Positions 27,213 to 34,642 of a stretch of 41,461 nucleotides of DNA are shown here, one piece after another (position 1 is the first letter of the stretch; every line of letters starts with the position of its first letter). The stretch is from Deltaproteobacteria bacterium. Its GTDB lineage: Bacteria; Myxococcota_A; Polyangia; Polyangiales; Houyiibacteriaceae. The notes below the pieces were generated by a model. That model was not told the DNA's origin and searched no databases. It was given only the letters and a program-made list of their open reading frames with translations. The position numbers and the translations under genes are program-made. The stretch is taken from the NCBI GenBank assembly GCA_004283055.1, contig SHLP01000002.1:66753-108213 (forward strand). The letters are read 5' to 3'.

Positions 27213-28585
27213 GCACGCCCCTCTAGCACCGCGCGGACACTCGTGTCGTGCCGGACACCGTCGGGCACCCCGCCGGACGCGGCTTCCATGAATTCCTCAC
27301 GGAATTTCTGGACCATACCGAGCATCGGCATCGCGGTGCCGTCGGCGAACGCGCAAATCGTGTTGCCCATCATGTTGTTCGAGATGTTCACCAGAAGCTC
27401 GACGTCCTCGACTTTGCCTCGGCCTTCGCAAAGGTTGTCCAGAACATCGACGAGCCAGCCGGTGCCCTCGCGGCATGGAGTGCACTGGCCGCAGGACTCG
27501 TGCTTGTAGAAGCGCATCAAATTGCGGCACGCCTCCACCATGTTGACGCTGTCATCCATGACGATGGCGCAGCAGGTACCGAGCATCGTGCCGAGTGCAC
27601 GATAGGTGTCGACGCCCATGGGCACGTCGATTTCGCTCTGGCCGTGCCATTTGTGGAGCGGATGCGCTTCGGCAGGCGCGTCGACCTTGCGGCGCGGATC
27701 GAGCACCGGCGTCGACGAGCCTCCGGGAATGACCGCCTTCAAAGGCCGGCCGCCGAGCATGCCGCCCGCATAGTCTTCGATGAGCTCCCGCATCGTGATC
27801 CCAACGGGCGCTTCGTACAGACCCGGGCTGTTCACGTGGCCGCTCACTCCGTAAATCCGGACGCCCCCATCGAGCGGAAGCCGGCTCAGCGAGGCCCAGG
27901 AGTCGCCACCCATCTCCACGATATCGGGAACCGAAGCGATCGTTTCGACGTTGTTCACGATCGTCGGCATTCCGAATGCGCCTTTGACCGCGGGAAAAGG
28001 CGGCTTGAGCCGAGGCTCACCTCGACGTCCTTCGAGCGAGTTGAGCAGGGCGGTTTCCTCGCCGCAAATGTATGCGCCTGCACCCGAGTGCACGTAAACC
28101 TCAATCGCATGGTCGACGCCGAAGGGCCGCTCGCCCAGGTACCCCGCCTCTCGCGCTTCCGCGATCGCCTGCTCGAGCCGGCCGATGGAAAACGCGAGCT
28201 CGCCTCGGACGTAGATGTAGGCCACGTGCGAGTCGATCGCGAAACAGGAGATGATCGCGCCCTCGATCAGCCGATGCGGGTCGAGATCCATGATGCTGCG
28301 GTCTTTGAAGGTGCCGGGCTCGCTCTCGTCCGCGTTGATGACGAGGTAGATCTCCTCGCCTTCCCGCTTGTTGAGGAAGCCCCATTTCACCCCGGCGGGA
28401 AAACCGGCGCCTCCGCGGCCGCGAATGTTGGCCTTTTTGACCTCTTCCTTGAGCTCGGCGGGTTTGCGGGTCGTCAGCGCTTCGCGGGCGACCCGGTATG
28501 CGCCGGCGCGTTCTGCATTGGCGAGCTTCCAGCTGTCTTCGATGCCGTACCGGGCGGTCAGCAAAGGCTTGGTCGGCTGGCTCAT
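27209..28585 (-). CDS. nuoF: NADH-quinone oxidoreductase subunit F (NADH/FMN site)
   Basis: 458 residues; binds NADH, FMN and cluster N3 in the peripheral arm of complex I. NADH loop GRGGAGFPAGVKWGF, FMN motif YICGEETALLNSLEG, and the N3 ligands CGQCTPCREGTGW with the fourth Cys in NTICAFADG. Overlaps nuoE by ATGA and is followed directly by nuoJ, so nuoG, H and I are not in this cluster. Confidence 0.98.
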   Translation of the reverse strand: MSQPTKPLLTARYGIEDSWKLANAERAGAYRVAREALTTRKPAELKEEVKKANIRGRGGAGFPAGVKWGFLNKREGEEIYLVINADESEPGTFKDRSIMDLDPHRLIEGAIISCFAIDSHVAYIYVRGELAFSIGRLEQAIAEAREAGYLGERPFGVDHAIEVYVHSGAGAYICGEETALLNSLEGRRGEPRLKPPFPAVKGAFGMPTIVNNVETIASVPDIVEMGGDSWASLSRLPLDGGVRIYGVSGHVNSPGLYEAPVGITMRELIEDYAGGMLGGRPLKAVIPGGSSTPVLDPRRKVDAPAEAHPLHKWHGQSEIDVPMGVDTYRALGTMLGTCCAIVMDDSVNMVEACRNLMRFYKHESCGQCTPCREGTGWLVDVLDNLCEGRGKVEDVELLVNISNNMMGNTICAFADGTAMPMLGMVQKFREEFMEAASGGVPDGVRHDTSVRAVLEGRA

Positions 28586-29235
28586 GAGTCGTCACCTTTC
28601 TCATCGGCCGGAGGCGGGGGCTGCGAAGCGAGCCGGACGGCCTCCCGACTGGGCGGGGGAGGCGCGGAGCTCACGGCGGCACCGCTGGCCCCATTCCCGC
28701 TCGAGCGGGGAGGAAAGCTCGCAAATGTAGCGAACTCCGCGGCGGCAGCCTCTCCGCCTTTCGCCGCGTGGGTGTCGATGATGCGGTCGAGGAGCTCGAC
28801 GTCCAGGTTTTCGTAGTAGTGGTCGTTGATCTGCACCATGGGAGCCTGACCGCAGGCGGCCAAACACTCGGCCTTGAGCAGGGTGAACTTCCCGTCGGAG
28901 CTGGTGTGGCCCGCGGTGCAGCCGAGCTTGGTCTCGAGATGGTCCTGGATCGCCTTGCCGCCGCGGAGGTCGCAGGAGAGTGTGCGGCAGACCCAGACGA
29001 CGTTTTCGCCAACAGGTTCGTCGAAGAACATCGTGTAGAAAGTCACGACCCCTTTCACGATCGAGGTCGAGAGCTCCAGGCGCGCCGCGACATATTCGAC
29101 GACTTCGGGGCTAATCCATCCATTCTGTCGCTGGCAGAGCCACAGGACGGGTAAGAGCGCCGCTCGACGCTCGGGATAGCGGGTCAGTATGTCGTCGACC
29201 TTTTGTTCGCGTTCCGGCGTAAGCGCAAAAGCCAT
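28582..29235 (-). CDS. nuoE: NADH-quinone oxidoreductase subunit E
   Basis: 217 residues. Thioredoxin-like protein carrying the [2Fe-2S] cluster N1a with the pattern Cys-x4-Cys (CRTLSC) and Cys-x3-Cys (CLAAC). The conserved part ends near residue 160; the last 55 residues are a Pro/Ser/Ala-rich tail not found in most NuoE. First gene of the run, 76 bp from the divergent gene at 29311. Confidence 0.96.
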   Translation of the reverse strand: MAFALTPEREQKVDDILTRYPERRAALLPVLWLCQRQNGWISPEVVEYVAARLELSTSIVKGVVTFYTMFFDEPVGENVVWVCRTLSCDLRGGKAIQDHLETKLGCTAGHTSSDGKFTLLKAECLAACGQAPMVQINDHYYENLDVELLDRIIDTHAAKGGEAAAAEFATFASFPPRSSGNGASGAAVSSAPPPPSREAVRLASQPPPPADEKGDDS

Positions 29236-29249
29236 AGCTAGGCGCCCGG

Positions 29250-29278
29250 ACGCTAGGCCCGCCGGGCTCCCCTGTCAA
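29250..29278 (-). promoter_or_regulatory. sigma-70-like promoter of the nuoE-N run
   Basis: On the minus strand, TTGACA (29273-29278), 17-bp spacer, TAGCGT (29250-29255). It would start transcription only about 8 nt before the nuoE ATG, giving a nearly leaderless message, and no ribosome binding site is seen there. Confidence 0.4.
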
Positions 29279-29310
29279 GCTCGTCAGAACAGTGGTAATT
29301 CCCCGCGCTG

Positions 29311-29829
29311 ATGACGGAAGAAGCAGGGCAAGCCCCTCCACGAAACATAGGGCTCTGGGTCGGCCTCGGATGCCTCGGCATCCTGGTCCTCTCCTGCTGC
29401 CTACTGACCTTCTGGGTGCAGTCCTACGGCATGCGATTCATTCTGGGACAGGGCGAGGGCACCCGGATGTGGATTTCGCGCGTGGTTCTCGTCGGCGCCC
29501 TCGAGGGTACGCGAAAGACCTGCGACAACGGGGTGATCAGCGAAGACGCGTTGCCTTGGTTCCACTCCAGGGTGCCGTCGGAGACTCGGAACCTGGCCTG
29601 CTCGCTCGATGAAGCGATGCTTCGGGAGCTCGCTTCGCCAGAGCGAAGTACGACCGCCCCGATCGAGCAAACGGACCGAGCCGCACTCGCTTCAGAGCTC
29701 GGGATGGACCCGACCCTATGCTTTGCGCACGGCACCGAGGACGTGAGCGCGCTTGGATGCTTCGTTACGGAAGGTGACTCTGGGGCAATCCCTTACCAGA
29801 TCATCGATCTGCGGCTGCGTCGTCAGTAA
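29311..29829 (+). CDS. unrecognised single-pass membrane protein
   Basis: 172 residues, no family recognised. A short polar N-terminus (MTEEAGQAPPRN), one hydrophobic helix at about 14-36 containing GCLG and SCC, then a soluble part with four Cys (TCDN, ACSLD, LCFAHG, LGCFV) that may form disulfides outside the membrane. Codon use is like its neighbours, supporting a real gene. Its last 29 bases overlap the end of the convergent lipoprotein gene. Function unknown. Confidence 0.6.
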   Translation: MTEEAGQAPPRNIGLWVGLGCLGILVLSCCLLTFWVQSYGMRFILGQGEGTRMWISRVVLVGALEGTRKTCDNGVISEDALPWFHSRVPSETRNLACSLDEAMLRELASPERSTTAPIEQTDRAALASELGMDPTLCFAHGTEDVSALGCFVTEGDSGAIPYQIIDLRLRRQ

Positions 29830-30430
29830 CTTCCAAAGGCGTTCGTCGGTAGGCCACGGTGAGCCCGGCGCTGCCAGGATGGCTGCGTGGGCGCAGCTGC
29901 AGCATCACGCAGGGCTCCGACCCATCCTCGGTCCTGCAGCTCATCAGGCCCGCGAAGGTGCGATGCTGCCGGAGCCCGTGCCAGTCGACGCCGACCGGGA
30001 CGTCTCTGTCCCTTGGATATCGAAGCGACGACACGGAACCGTCCCTCTCGATGAAGACGATTTCTGCCTGGAGCACGTTCGGGTCTTGTGAAAACGCCAA
30101 GTCGAACATCCGCCAAAACATTTCTTCCCCGCGCTCGAGCTGCGCCTCGGTGATGACCGTCCCCGATGTACGTAGTCGCTCGAGGAGCGGCTTCATGTTC
30201 TCGGGCAGTGCCTCTTCGTCTCCGTTCATGGCGCCGACGAGCATGCGTTTGCGCGTGACGTCGGTGCGCAGCTCGAGGAGCTTCAATGCCCTCGAACGAA
30301 GCTCGCCAAAGTGCTCGACGTAGGGCTGAGCGGCCCGCACGGCCTCGGCCCTGTCCGTACAACCGCCCAGAAGTGCTTGGAAGAGCAGCAGCCAAGCGCT
30401 GACGAGGACGCATCCAAAGCGGCGGCGCAT
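29801..30430 (-). CDS. unrecognised lipoprotein
   Basis: 209 residues. Starting at ATG 30430 gives a typical lipoprotein signal (MRRRFGC, hydrophobic core, LLGGC). The mature part begins with an alpha-helical segment (RAEAVRAAQPYVEHFGELRSR), and a later part with strands includes IVFIERDGSVSSLRYPRD and a Cys pair (SCRTEDGSEPC). No family recognised. An upstream start at 30466 would bury the signal and is less likely. It is divergent from mlaF. Confidence 0.6.
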   Translation of the reverse strand: MRRRFGCVLVSAWLLLFQALLGGCTDRAEAVRAAQPYVEHFGELRSRALKLLELRTDVTRKRMLVGAMNGDEEALPENMKPLLERLRTSGTVITEAQLERGEEMFWRMFDLAFSQDPNVLQAEIVFIERDGSVSSLRYPRDRDVPVGVDWHGLRQHRTFAGLMSCRTEDGSEPCVMLQLRPRSHPGSAGLTVAYRRTPLEVTDDAAADR

Positions 30431-30480
30431 GCGCCTTACAGTAGTCGACGAGACTCGCAAGCCCAACTAAAGTTCGTCCG

Positions 30481-31254
30481 ATGGCGCTCATCGAATTCCG
30501 AGGAGTCAAGAAGGCCTTTGGGCCGAAGGTCGTCTACCGCGACCTCAACCTCGAAATCCACGAGGGCGAGGTGATCACGATCATCGGTGGCTCCGGACAG
30601 GGCAAGAGCGTCATGCTCAAAATGCTGATCGGCCTCCTCGAAGTCGACGGAGGCGGCATCTACTTCGACGAGCAGCAGATTTCGGGGATCACGGAGGCAC
30701 AGTACGCGTCGGTTCGGCGGCGCGTCGCCATGCTCTTCCAAGCGAGCGCGCTTTTCGACTCACTCAATGCGAAGGAGAACGTCGCGTACGGACTGCGGGA
30801 GCAGCTCGACATGAGTGAGATACAGATCGCGGAACGGGTCCGCGAGTCGCTGAGCTACGTGGGACTGCCGGGCACCGAGGAGACCTGGCCTGCAGACCTC
30901 TCCGCCGGGATGAAGAAGCGGGTCGCACTTGCAAGAGCGCTCGCCATCCGGCCGCAGGTCCTGCTCTACGATGAACCGACGACGGGGCTCGACCCGATCA
31001 ACGTCACCCGCATCGCCGACCTCATCCAACATCTGAACGACACCCTCGATGTCACCTCCGTCGTGGTAACGCACGACATGGACACGGCGCTGGCGATCAG
31101 CGACCGCATTGCGATGATCCACGAAGGGTTCGTGATTTTCTCGGGAACGCCAGACGAGCTGAGGGCGTCGGACGTACCTCAGGTGCGCGACTTCATCGAG
31201 GGCAACGCTCCGGTCGACGAAGACACCGAAACTCTGCTAAGAAGCGCTGGGTAA
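30481..31254 (+). CDS. mlaF: ABC transporter ATPase of Mla/MCE lipid transport
   Basis: 257 residues. Walker A GGSGQGKS at 36-43, Q-loop in LFQASALFDS, signature LSAGMKKRVAL, Walker B LLYDEPTTGLDP and switch His in VTHDMD. The LSAGM signature and the early GGSGxGKS are typical of the MlaF/Ttg2A branch, which moves phospholipids across the envelope of Gram-negative cells with MlaE and MlaD. The MCE subunit gene follows 20 bp later. The permease gene mlaE, normally next to it, is absent. Confidence 0.93.
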   Translation: MALIEFRGVKKAFGPKVVYRDLNLEIHEGEVITIIGGSGQGKSVMLKMLIGLLEVDGGGIYFDEQQISGITEAQYASVRRRVAMLFQASALFDSLNAKENVAYGLREQLDMSEIQIAERVRESLSYVGLPGTEETWPADLSAGMKKRVALARALAIRPQVLLYDEPTTGLDPINVTRIADLIQHLNDTLDVTSVVVTHDMDTALAISDRIAMIHEGFVIFSGTPDELRASDVPQVRDFIEGNAPVDEDTETLLRSAG

Positions 31255-31274
31255 GGGGCTGAGCAGGGCAACAA

Positions 31275-32402
31275 ATGAAGACGACCGCCGGTACTCGCCT
31301 TCGCGTAGGCATTTTCGTAATCGTTTCCTTGGTCATCGGCGCCAGCGTTGCCTTTGCGATCGGCTCCCAGGAGAACGTTTTCTCAGCCAAGACTACGTAC
31401 TTCGCGATCTTCGATGACGTAGGCGGCCTGCAGAAGGGCAACACCGTCCGGGTGGCCGGCGTGAACGTAGGCTCTGTCACCGAGGTGAGCATCGGCAACT
31501 CGGGCCGAATTGAGGTCTACCTACGAGTAGTCGACGAGGCGACTCACCTGATCCGCGGTGAACCAGGTGCAGCGCTGCTTGGCGACGGGCCCAAGCCCAG
31601 TTTCGCCGCGATCGGCAGCAAAGGGCTTCTCGGCGATCGCATCGTCGAGATCACGGTCGGCTCCGATGAGTACCCGCCATGGGATCGCGAGCAAGCGATT
31701 CCCGTTTCGGTTGGCGGCGGCATCATGGCCTTGGCAGAACGCACGCTCGTCGAAGTTGAGGGGACGGCACACAACCTCCGACTTGCGACAGATCCGTTCT
31801 CCGATCAGGAGTTTTCGAACGACCTCAAGGAAACTGCGCGCAATCTTGCGAAGGCAAGTGGCGTCATCGCGAGCGGAGACGGGACAATCAGCCGTCTAAT
31901 GAACGACGCCGAGCTCGGGCGCGACGTCAAGGGCGCCGTGAAAGAGCTTCGCTCGGCGGGAAAGCAAGTCGCGCAGCTCAGCAAGAACCTCAACGAGATC
32001 ACCGAGGACATCCAGACCAACGAGGGCACCGCGAACGCGCTAATTTACGGAACCGAAGGCGCCGACGCGATTCGGAACATTCGAGATACCTTCGGCCAGC
32101 TGAACACGATCTTGACCGACGTTCGCGAGGGGGACGGCGCCGTCAATCAGCTCATCTACGGTGAGCTCGGCGATTCATTCATGGACAATCTCCAAAACGC
32201 GAGCGACGACATCGCGTTCCTCACCAAAGAGGCGCGCGAGGGCAAGGGCACCATTGGTGCGCTGCTGACCGACCCCTCGGTCTACGAAGACATCAAGCGA
32301 TTGGTGGGCGACCTCGAGCGCAACGACATTCTTCGAGCGCTCGTGCGCTACTCGATTCGCCGTGACGAAGGCCGCGAGCCGGTCGAAGTGACCGAACAGT
32401 AG
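31275..32402 (+). CDS. mlaD: MCE-domain (MlaD-like) phospholipid-binding protein
   Basis: 375 residues. N-terminal membrane helix (about 9-29), MCE domain at about 40-120 ([29 protein letters not shown]), then a long region of amphipathic helices to the end. The repeated GTANALIYG / GAVNQLIYG / GTIGALLTD segments (about residues 250-345) look like imperfect repeats that may form the helical barrel or needle seen in longer MCE proteins. It works with MlaF in carrying lipids across the periplasm. 4 bp before thyA. Confidence 0.92.
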   Translation: MKTTAGTRLRVGIFVIVSLVIGASVAFAIGSQENVFSAKTTYFAIFDDVGGLQKGNTVRVAGVNVGSVTEVSIGNSGRIEVYLRVVDEATHLIRGEPGAALLGDGPKPSFAAIGSKGLLGDRIVEITVGSDEYPPWDREQAIPVSVGGGIMALAERTLVEVEGTAHNLRLATDPFSDQEFSNDLKETARNLAKASGVIASGDGTISRLMNDAELGRDVKGAVKELRSAGKQVAQLSKNLNEITEDIQTNEGTANALIYGTEGADAIRNIRDTFGQLNTILTDVREGDGAVNQLIYGELGDSFMDNLQNASDDIAFLTKEAREGKGTIGALLTDPSVYEDIKRLVGDLERNDILRALVRYSIRRDEGREPVEVTEQ

Positions 32403-32406
32403 ACCG

Positions 32407-33249
32407 ATGCGGGCATATTTGGATCTGCTGCGAAAGGTGCTCGACGAAGGCGTCGCGCGTGACGATCGTACCGGCACCGGCACGCGAAGCCTGTTCGGCT
32501 ATCAGATGCGCGTCGACCTGAGCGAGGGGTTTCCTTTGCTCACGACGAAAAAGCTTCACTTGAAATCGATCATCCACGAGCTGCTCTGGTTCGTGCGCGG
32601 ACAAACCCACGTTGGCGCCCTCCAAGATGTCGGTGTTTCGATTTGGGACGAGTGGGCGACGCCCGAACAGACCGCGCGTTTCGGTCGCAAGGAAGGCGAC
32701 CTCGGCCCGGTGTACGGGCATCAGTGGCGGAACTTCGGCGCGACCGAGCGGAAGGACGGCGGCTACGAGCGCGACGGGTTCGACCAACTCAGCTTCATAA
32801 TTGACCAGATCGCCGACAACCCGGACAGCCGCCGACTCATCGTCTCGGGCTGGAATCCGCGAGAAGCCGAGCGCGTCGCCCTTCCCCCTTGCCACACACT
32901 ATTTCAGTTTTTCGTGAGCGAAGGCCGACTGAGCTGTCAGCTTTACCAGCGGAGCGCCGACGTCTTTTTGGGGGTCCCCTTCAACATCGCCAGCTATGCG
33001 CTGCTCACCATGATGATCGCCTCGGTTAGCGATTTGAAGCCGGGCGATTTCGTTCACACGTTCGGCGACGTGCATCTGTACAACAATCACCTGGAGCAAG
33101 CGCGACTTCAGCTATCTCGCCAGCCTCGGCCTCTGCCCACGATGCACATCGACCCGTCCGTGCGGAGCCTGTTCGACTTCGAGTATGAGCATTTCCGACT
33201 GACGGACTACCTGCCCCATCCCCGAATCAAGGCACCGGTGGCCGTGTGA
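32407..33249 (+). CDS. thyA: thymidylate synthase
   Basis: 280 residues; converts dUMP to dTMP with methylene-tetrahydrofolate. Catalytic Cys162 in [10 protein letters not shown], the Arg segment [19 protein letters not shown]-type loop [23 protein letters not shown], and [20 protein letters not shown] are all present. About 15 residues longer than the E. coli enzyme. Coupled with folA through a GTGA overlap, a natural pairing because ThyA produces the dihydrofolate that FolA reduces. Confidence 0.98.
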   Translation: MRAYLDLLRKVLDEGVARDDRTGTGTRSLFGYQMRVDLSEGFPLLTTKKLHLKSIIHELLWFVRGQTHVGALQDVGVSIWDEWATPEQTARFGRKEGDLGPVYGHQWRNFGATERKDGGYERDGFDQLSFIIDQIADNPDSRRLIVSGWNPREAERVALPPCHTLFQFFVSEGRLSCQLYQRSADVFLGVPFNIASYALLTMMIASVSDLKPGDFVHTFGDVHLYNNHLEQARLQLSRQPRPLPTMHIDPSVRSLFDFEYEHFRLTDYLPHPRIKAPVAV

Positions 33250-33752
33250 CCGATGCCTTGGCAGCCCAAGCGCCGCTTGCATTGATCGTCGCGGTCGCGC
33301 GCAATGCTGTAATCGGCCGTGAGGGCGACCTACCCTGGCACATCCCCGAAGACCTCAAGCACTTCAAAAAGACGACTCTCGGGCACGCGATCATCATGGG
33401 CCGCAGGACCCACGATTCGATCGGCCGCCCGCTGCCCAAGCGCCGGAACATCGTCGTCACGCGGCAGCCAGCACTGGAGCTCCTGGGCTGCGAGCGGGCC
33501 GAGAGCCTCGACGAAGCCATCGCCCTAGCCCGAACCACCGACCCCTGCCCCTTCATCATCGGCGGCGCCAGTCTCTACGCAGAGGCCTTGCCGATGGTGA
33601 CCGAGCTCCATCTCACGAAGGTCGACGAGGACGTCGAAGGCGATGTGTATTTCCCGGAGGATCTGTCGGCATTCGAAGAGGTAGAGAGCCGGCGAGGCGA
33701 AACCCCAGGAGTCACTTTTTCCCTGCTGCGGCGCAAGACGCCGAATCGCTGA
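33246..33752 (+). CDS. folA: dihydrofolate reductase
   Basis: 168 residues. [32 protein letters not shown], with the substrate-binding acid (Glu in IPEDLKHFK), the NADPH segment [18 protein letters not shown], and [17 protein letters not shown] start inside the thyA stop. Its stop codon TGA (33750-33752) falls in the first unit of the left repeat array, so the array begins exactly at the gene's end. Confidence 0.97.
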   Translation: MTDALAAQAPLALIVAVARNAVIGREGDLPWHIPEDLKHFKKTTLGHAIIMGRRTHDSIGRPLPKRRNIVVTRQPALELLGCERAESLDEAIALARTTDPCPFIIGGASLYAEALPMVTELHLTKVDEDVEGDVYFPEDLSAFEEVESRRGETPGVTFSLLRRKTPNR

Positions 33753-34377
33753 ACGCTGAGCGCTGAACGCTGACACTGGCGCTGACACTGGCGCTGGCAC
33801 TGGCACTGGCACTGGCACTGGCACTGGCAATGACGCTGGCACTGACGTACCGGGGCTCGGAAAAAGGCGCGACACGGGGCTGCGCCGAACGGCTCGGCTT
33901 GCATTTGTGTTCGGACGCACTTGGGAGCTTTGACCACGCAAGCCTCGCCTCGACGCGCGCGCCAATCTGTGGTGGTTGCTGTTTTGCAGATTGGCACTTG
34001 CGACGTCGACTCCGCCCCATATCGCGCCTTTTTCCGAGCCCCTCGATACATGGACATTCATGGCGACGAGCGAGGCGTAAGGGTGCTTCCGCGAGCGCGA
34101 TGTCTACCGCTGCCACCTTCGTGCCCGGAACGTAACCGTACGCGATCGCGAGCTGAAGCCCTGCACGAACTTCCTTGGCGGACCCGCACGCCGACGCGAA
34201 GCGAGCTCTCGCGGTCCCGGCGTCGTTCCCATCCGCTTCGGCGATATTGAGCACGACGCTGTTCATAGCCCGATGGATCTGATCGAAGAGCGACCGATCC
34301 CGCTTCCGAACGACCGGAAGCACCTCCCGCAGCCCGCCTGCCGCCTGAAGCGCCCGTTGCTGAATGATAAGTCCCAT
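33712..34377 (-). CDS. four-helix-bundle protein of the S23 / Avd-like family, probably frameshifted at its end
   Basis: From ATG 34377 (AGGAG 7 nt upstream) the first ~98 residues match the S23 (23S rRNA intervening-sequence protein) family: SLFDQIHRAMNSVVLNIAEADGN, then ARARFASACGSAKEVRAGLQLAIAYGYV. The related Avd protein of diversity-generating retroelements has the same fold. The rest of the open frame, to 33712, is low complexity (SASASASVSV from the hexamer array) and runs through the inverted repeat, so it is not a real domain. The final family helix (LVAMNVHVSR) is found in another frame, so there is likely a 1-nt frameshift near 34076-34086. No function is established for stand-alone members. 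The gene lies between two repeat arrays. Confidence 0.65.
   Translation of the reverse strand: MGLIIQQRALQAAGGLREVLPVVRKRDRSLFDQIHRAMNSVVLNIAEADGNDAGTARARFASACGSAKEVRAGLQLAIAYGYVPGTKVAAVDIALAEAPLRLARRHECPCIEGLGKRRDMGRSRRRKCQSAKQQPPQIGARVEARLAWSKLPSASEHKCKPSRSAQPRVAPFSEPRYVSASVIASASASASASASASVSASVSVQRSAFSDSASCAAAGKK
33748..33846 (+). repeat. left array: three 7-mers and thirteen 6-mers (RCTGRC)
   Basis: Three 7-bp units (GCTGAAC, GCTGAGC, GCTGAAC) followed by thirteen 6-bp units, 33769-33846, mostly ACTGGC or GCTGAC. Variation is confined almost entirely to the first and fifth bases of the unit. The array starts inside the folA stop codon. The same unit in the same orientation forms the right array past the four-helix-bundle gene. 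Confidence 0.95.
33852..34042 (-). ncRNA. candidate structured RNA: 29-bp terminal helix around two inner hairpins
   Basis: The ends (33852-33880 and 34014-34042) are inverted repeats matching in 27 of 29 positions. In the minus-strand transcript both mismatches become G-U pairs; in the plus-strand transcript they are C-A mismatches. Inside are a 9-bp hairpin (33961-33969 with 33987-33995) and a 7-bp hairpin (33896-33902 with 33938-33944). The right arm starts directly after the last conserved helix of the four-helix-bundle gene. No known RNA family is recognised, and transcription is not shown. It could instead be the end of a mobile element. Confidence 0.45.
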
Positions 34378-34379
34378 GA

Positions 34380-34448
34380 GTGATCTCCTTTTTGCGAGTG
34401 GGTCGGGTTCACCCCAAGGACCCGGCGCACTCGCAAAAAGGAGATCAC
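34380..34448. repeat. inverted repeat with 21-bp perfect arms carrying two outward ribosome binding sites
   Basis: Arms 34380-34400 and 34428-34448 are perfect reverse complements (21 bp). The interior adds about nine more pairs, some wobble, around a 7-nt loop. Both arms end in AAAAAGGAGATCAC. On the minus strand this is the ribosome binding site of the four-helix-bundle gene; on the plus strand the same site precedes a three-codon frame (ATG at 34450, stop at 34459-34461). Any transcript entering from upstream would bury the site in the stem. Confidence 0.85.
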
Positions 34449-34486
34449 GATGACCAAGTAGAGTCACCAAAGCAGGTCACACCGGC

Positions 34487-34618
34487 GCTGGCACTGACAC
34501 TGGCGCTGACACTGGCACTGGCACTGGCGCTGCCACTGACGCTGGCGCTGGCGCTGGCGCTGTCACTGCCACTGCCGCTGTCACTGCCACTGCCACTGCC
34601 ACTGCCACTGCCGCTGTC
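34487..34618 (+). repeat. right array: twenty-two 6-mers (RCTGNC)
   Basis: Twenty-two tandem 6-bp units. The proximal half is mostly ACTGGC/GCTGGC and the distal half ACTGCC with GCTGTC. Only the first (A/G) and fifth (G/A/C/T) bases vary; CTG and the final C are invariant. The unit is in the same orientation as the left array. It ends 24 bp before the stop codon of the S41 protease gene. Confidence 0.95.
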
Positions 34619-34642
34619 ACCGTCCCCGCCACCAGCCCGTCC

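Noticed and set aside
33525-34061. Minus-strand frame covering the array and the folA antisense
   Set aside because: Low-complexity translation of the array fused to the antisense of folA; not a gene apart from the short end helix mentioned for the four-helix-bundle gene.
34450-34461. Three-codon reading frame after the plus-strand copy of the inverted-repeat ribosome site
   Set aside because: Too short to call a gene; it is noted only as the consequence of the mirrored site.
33712-34618. Diversity-generating retroelement
   Set aside because: The four-helix-bundle protein resembles Avd, but no reverse transcriptase, template repeat or variable repeat pair is present.
33748-34618. CRISPR array
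   Set aside because: Units are 6-7 bp in direct tandem without spacers, and no cas genes are nearby.
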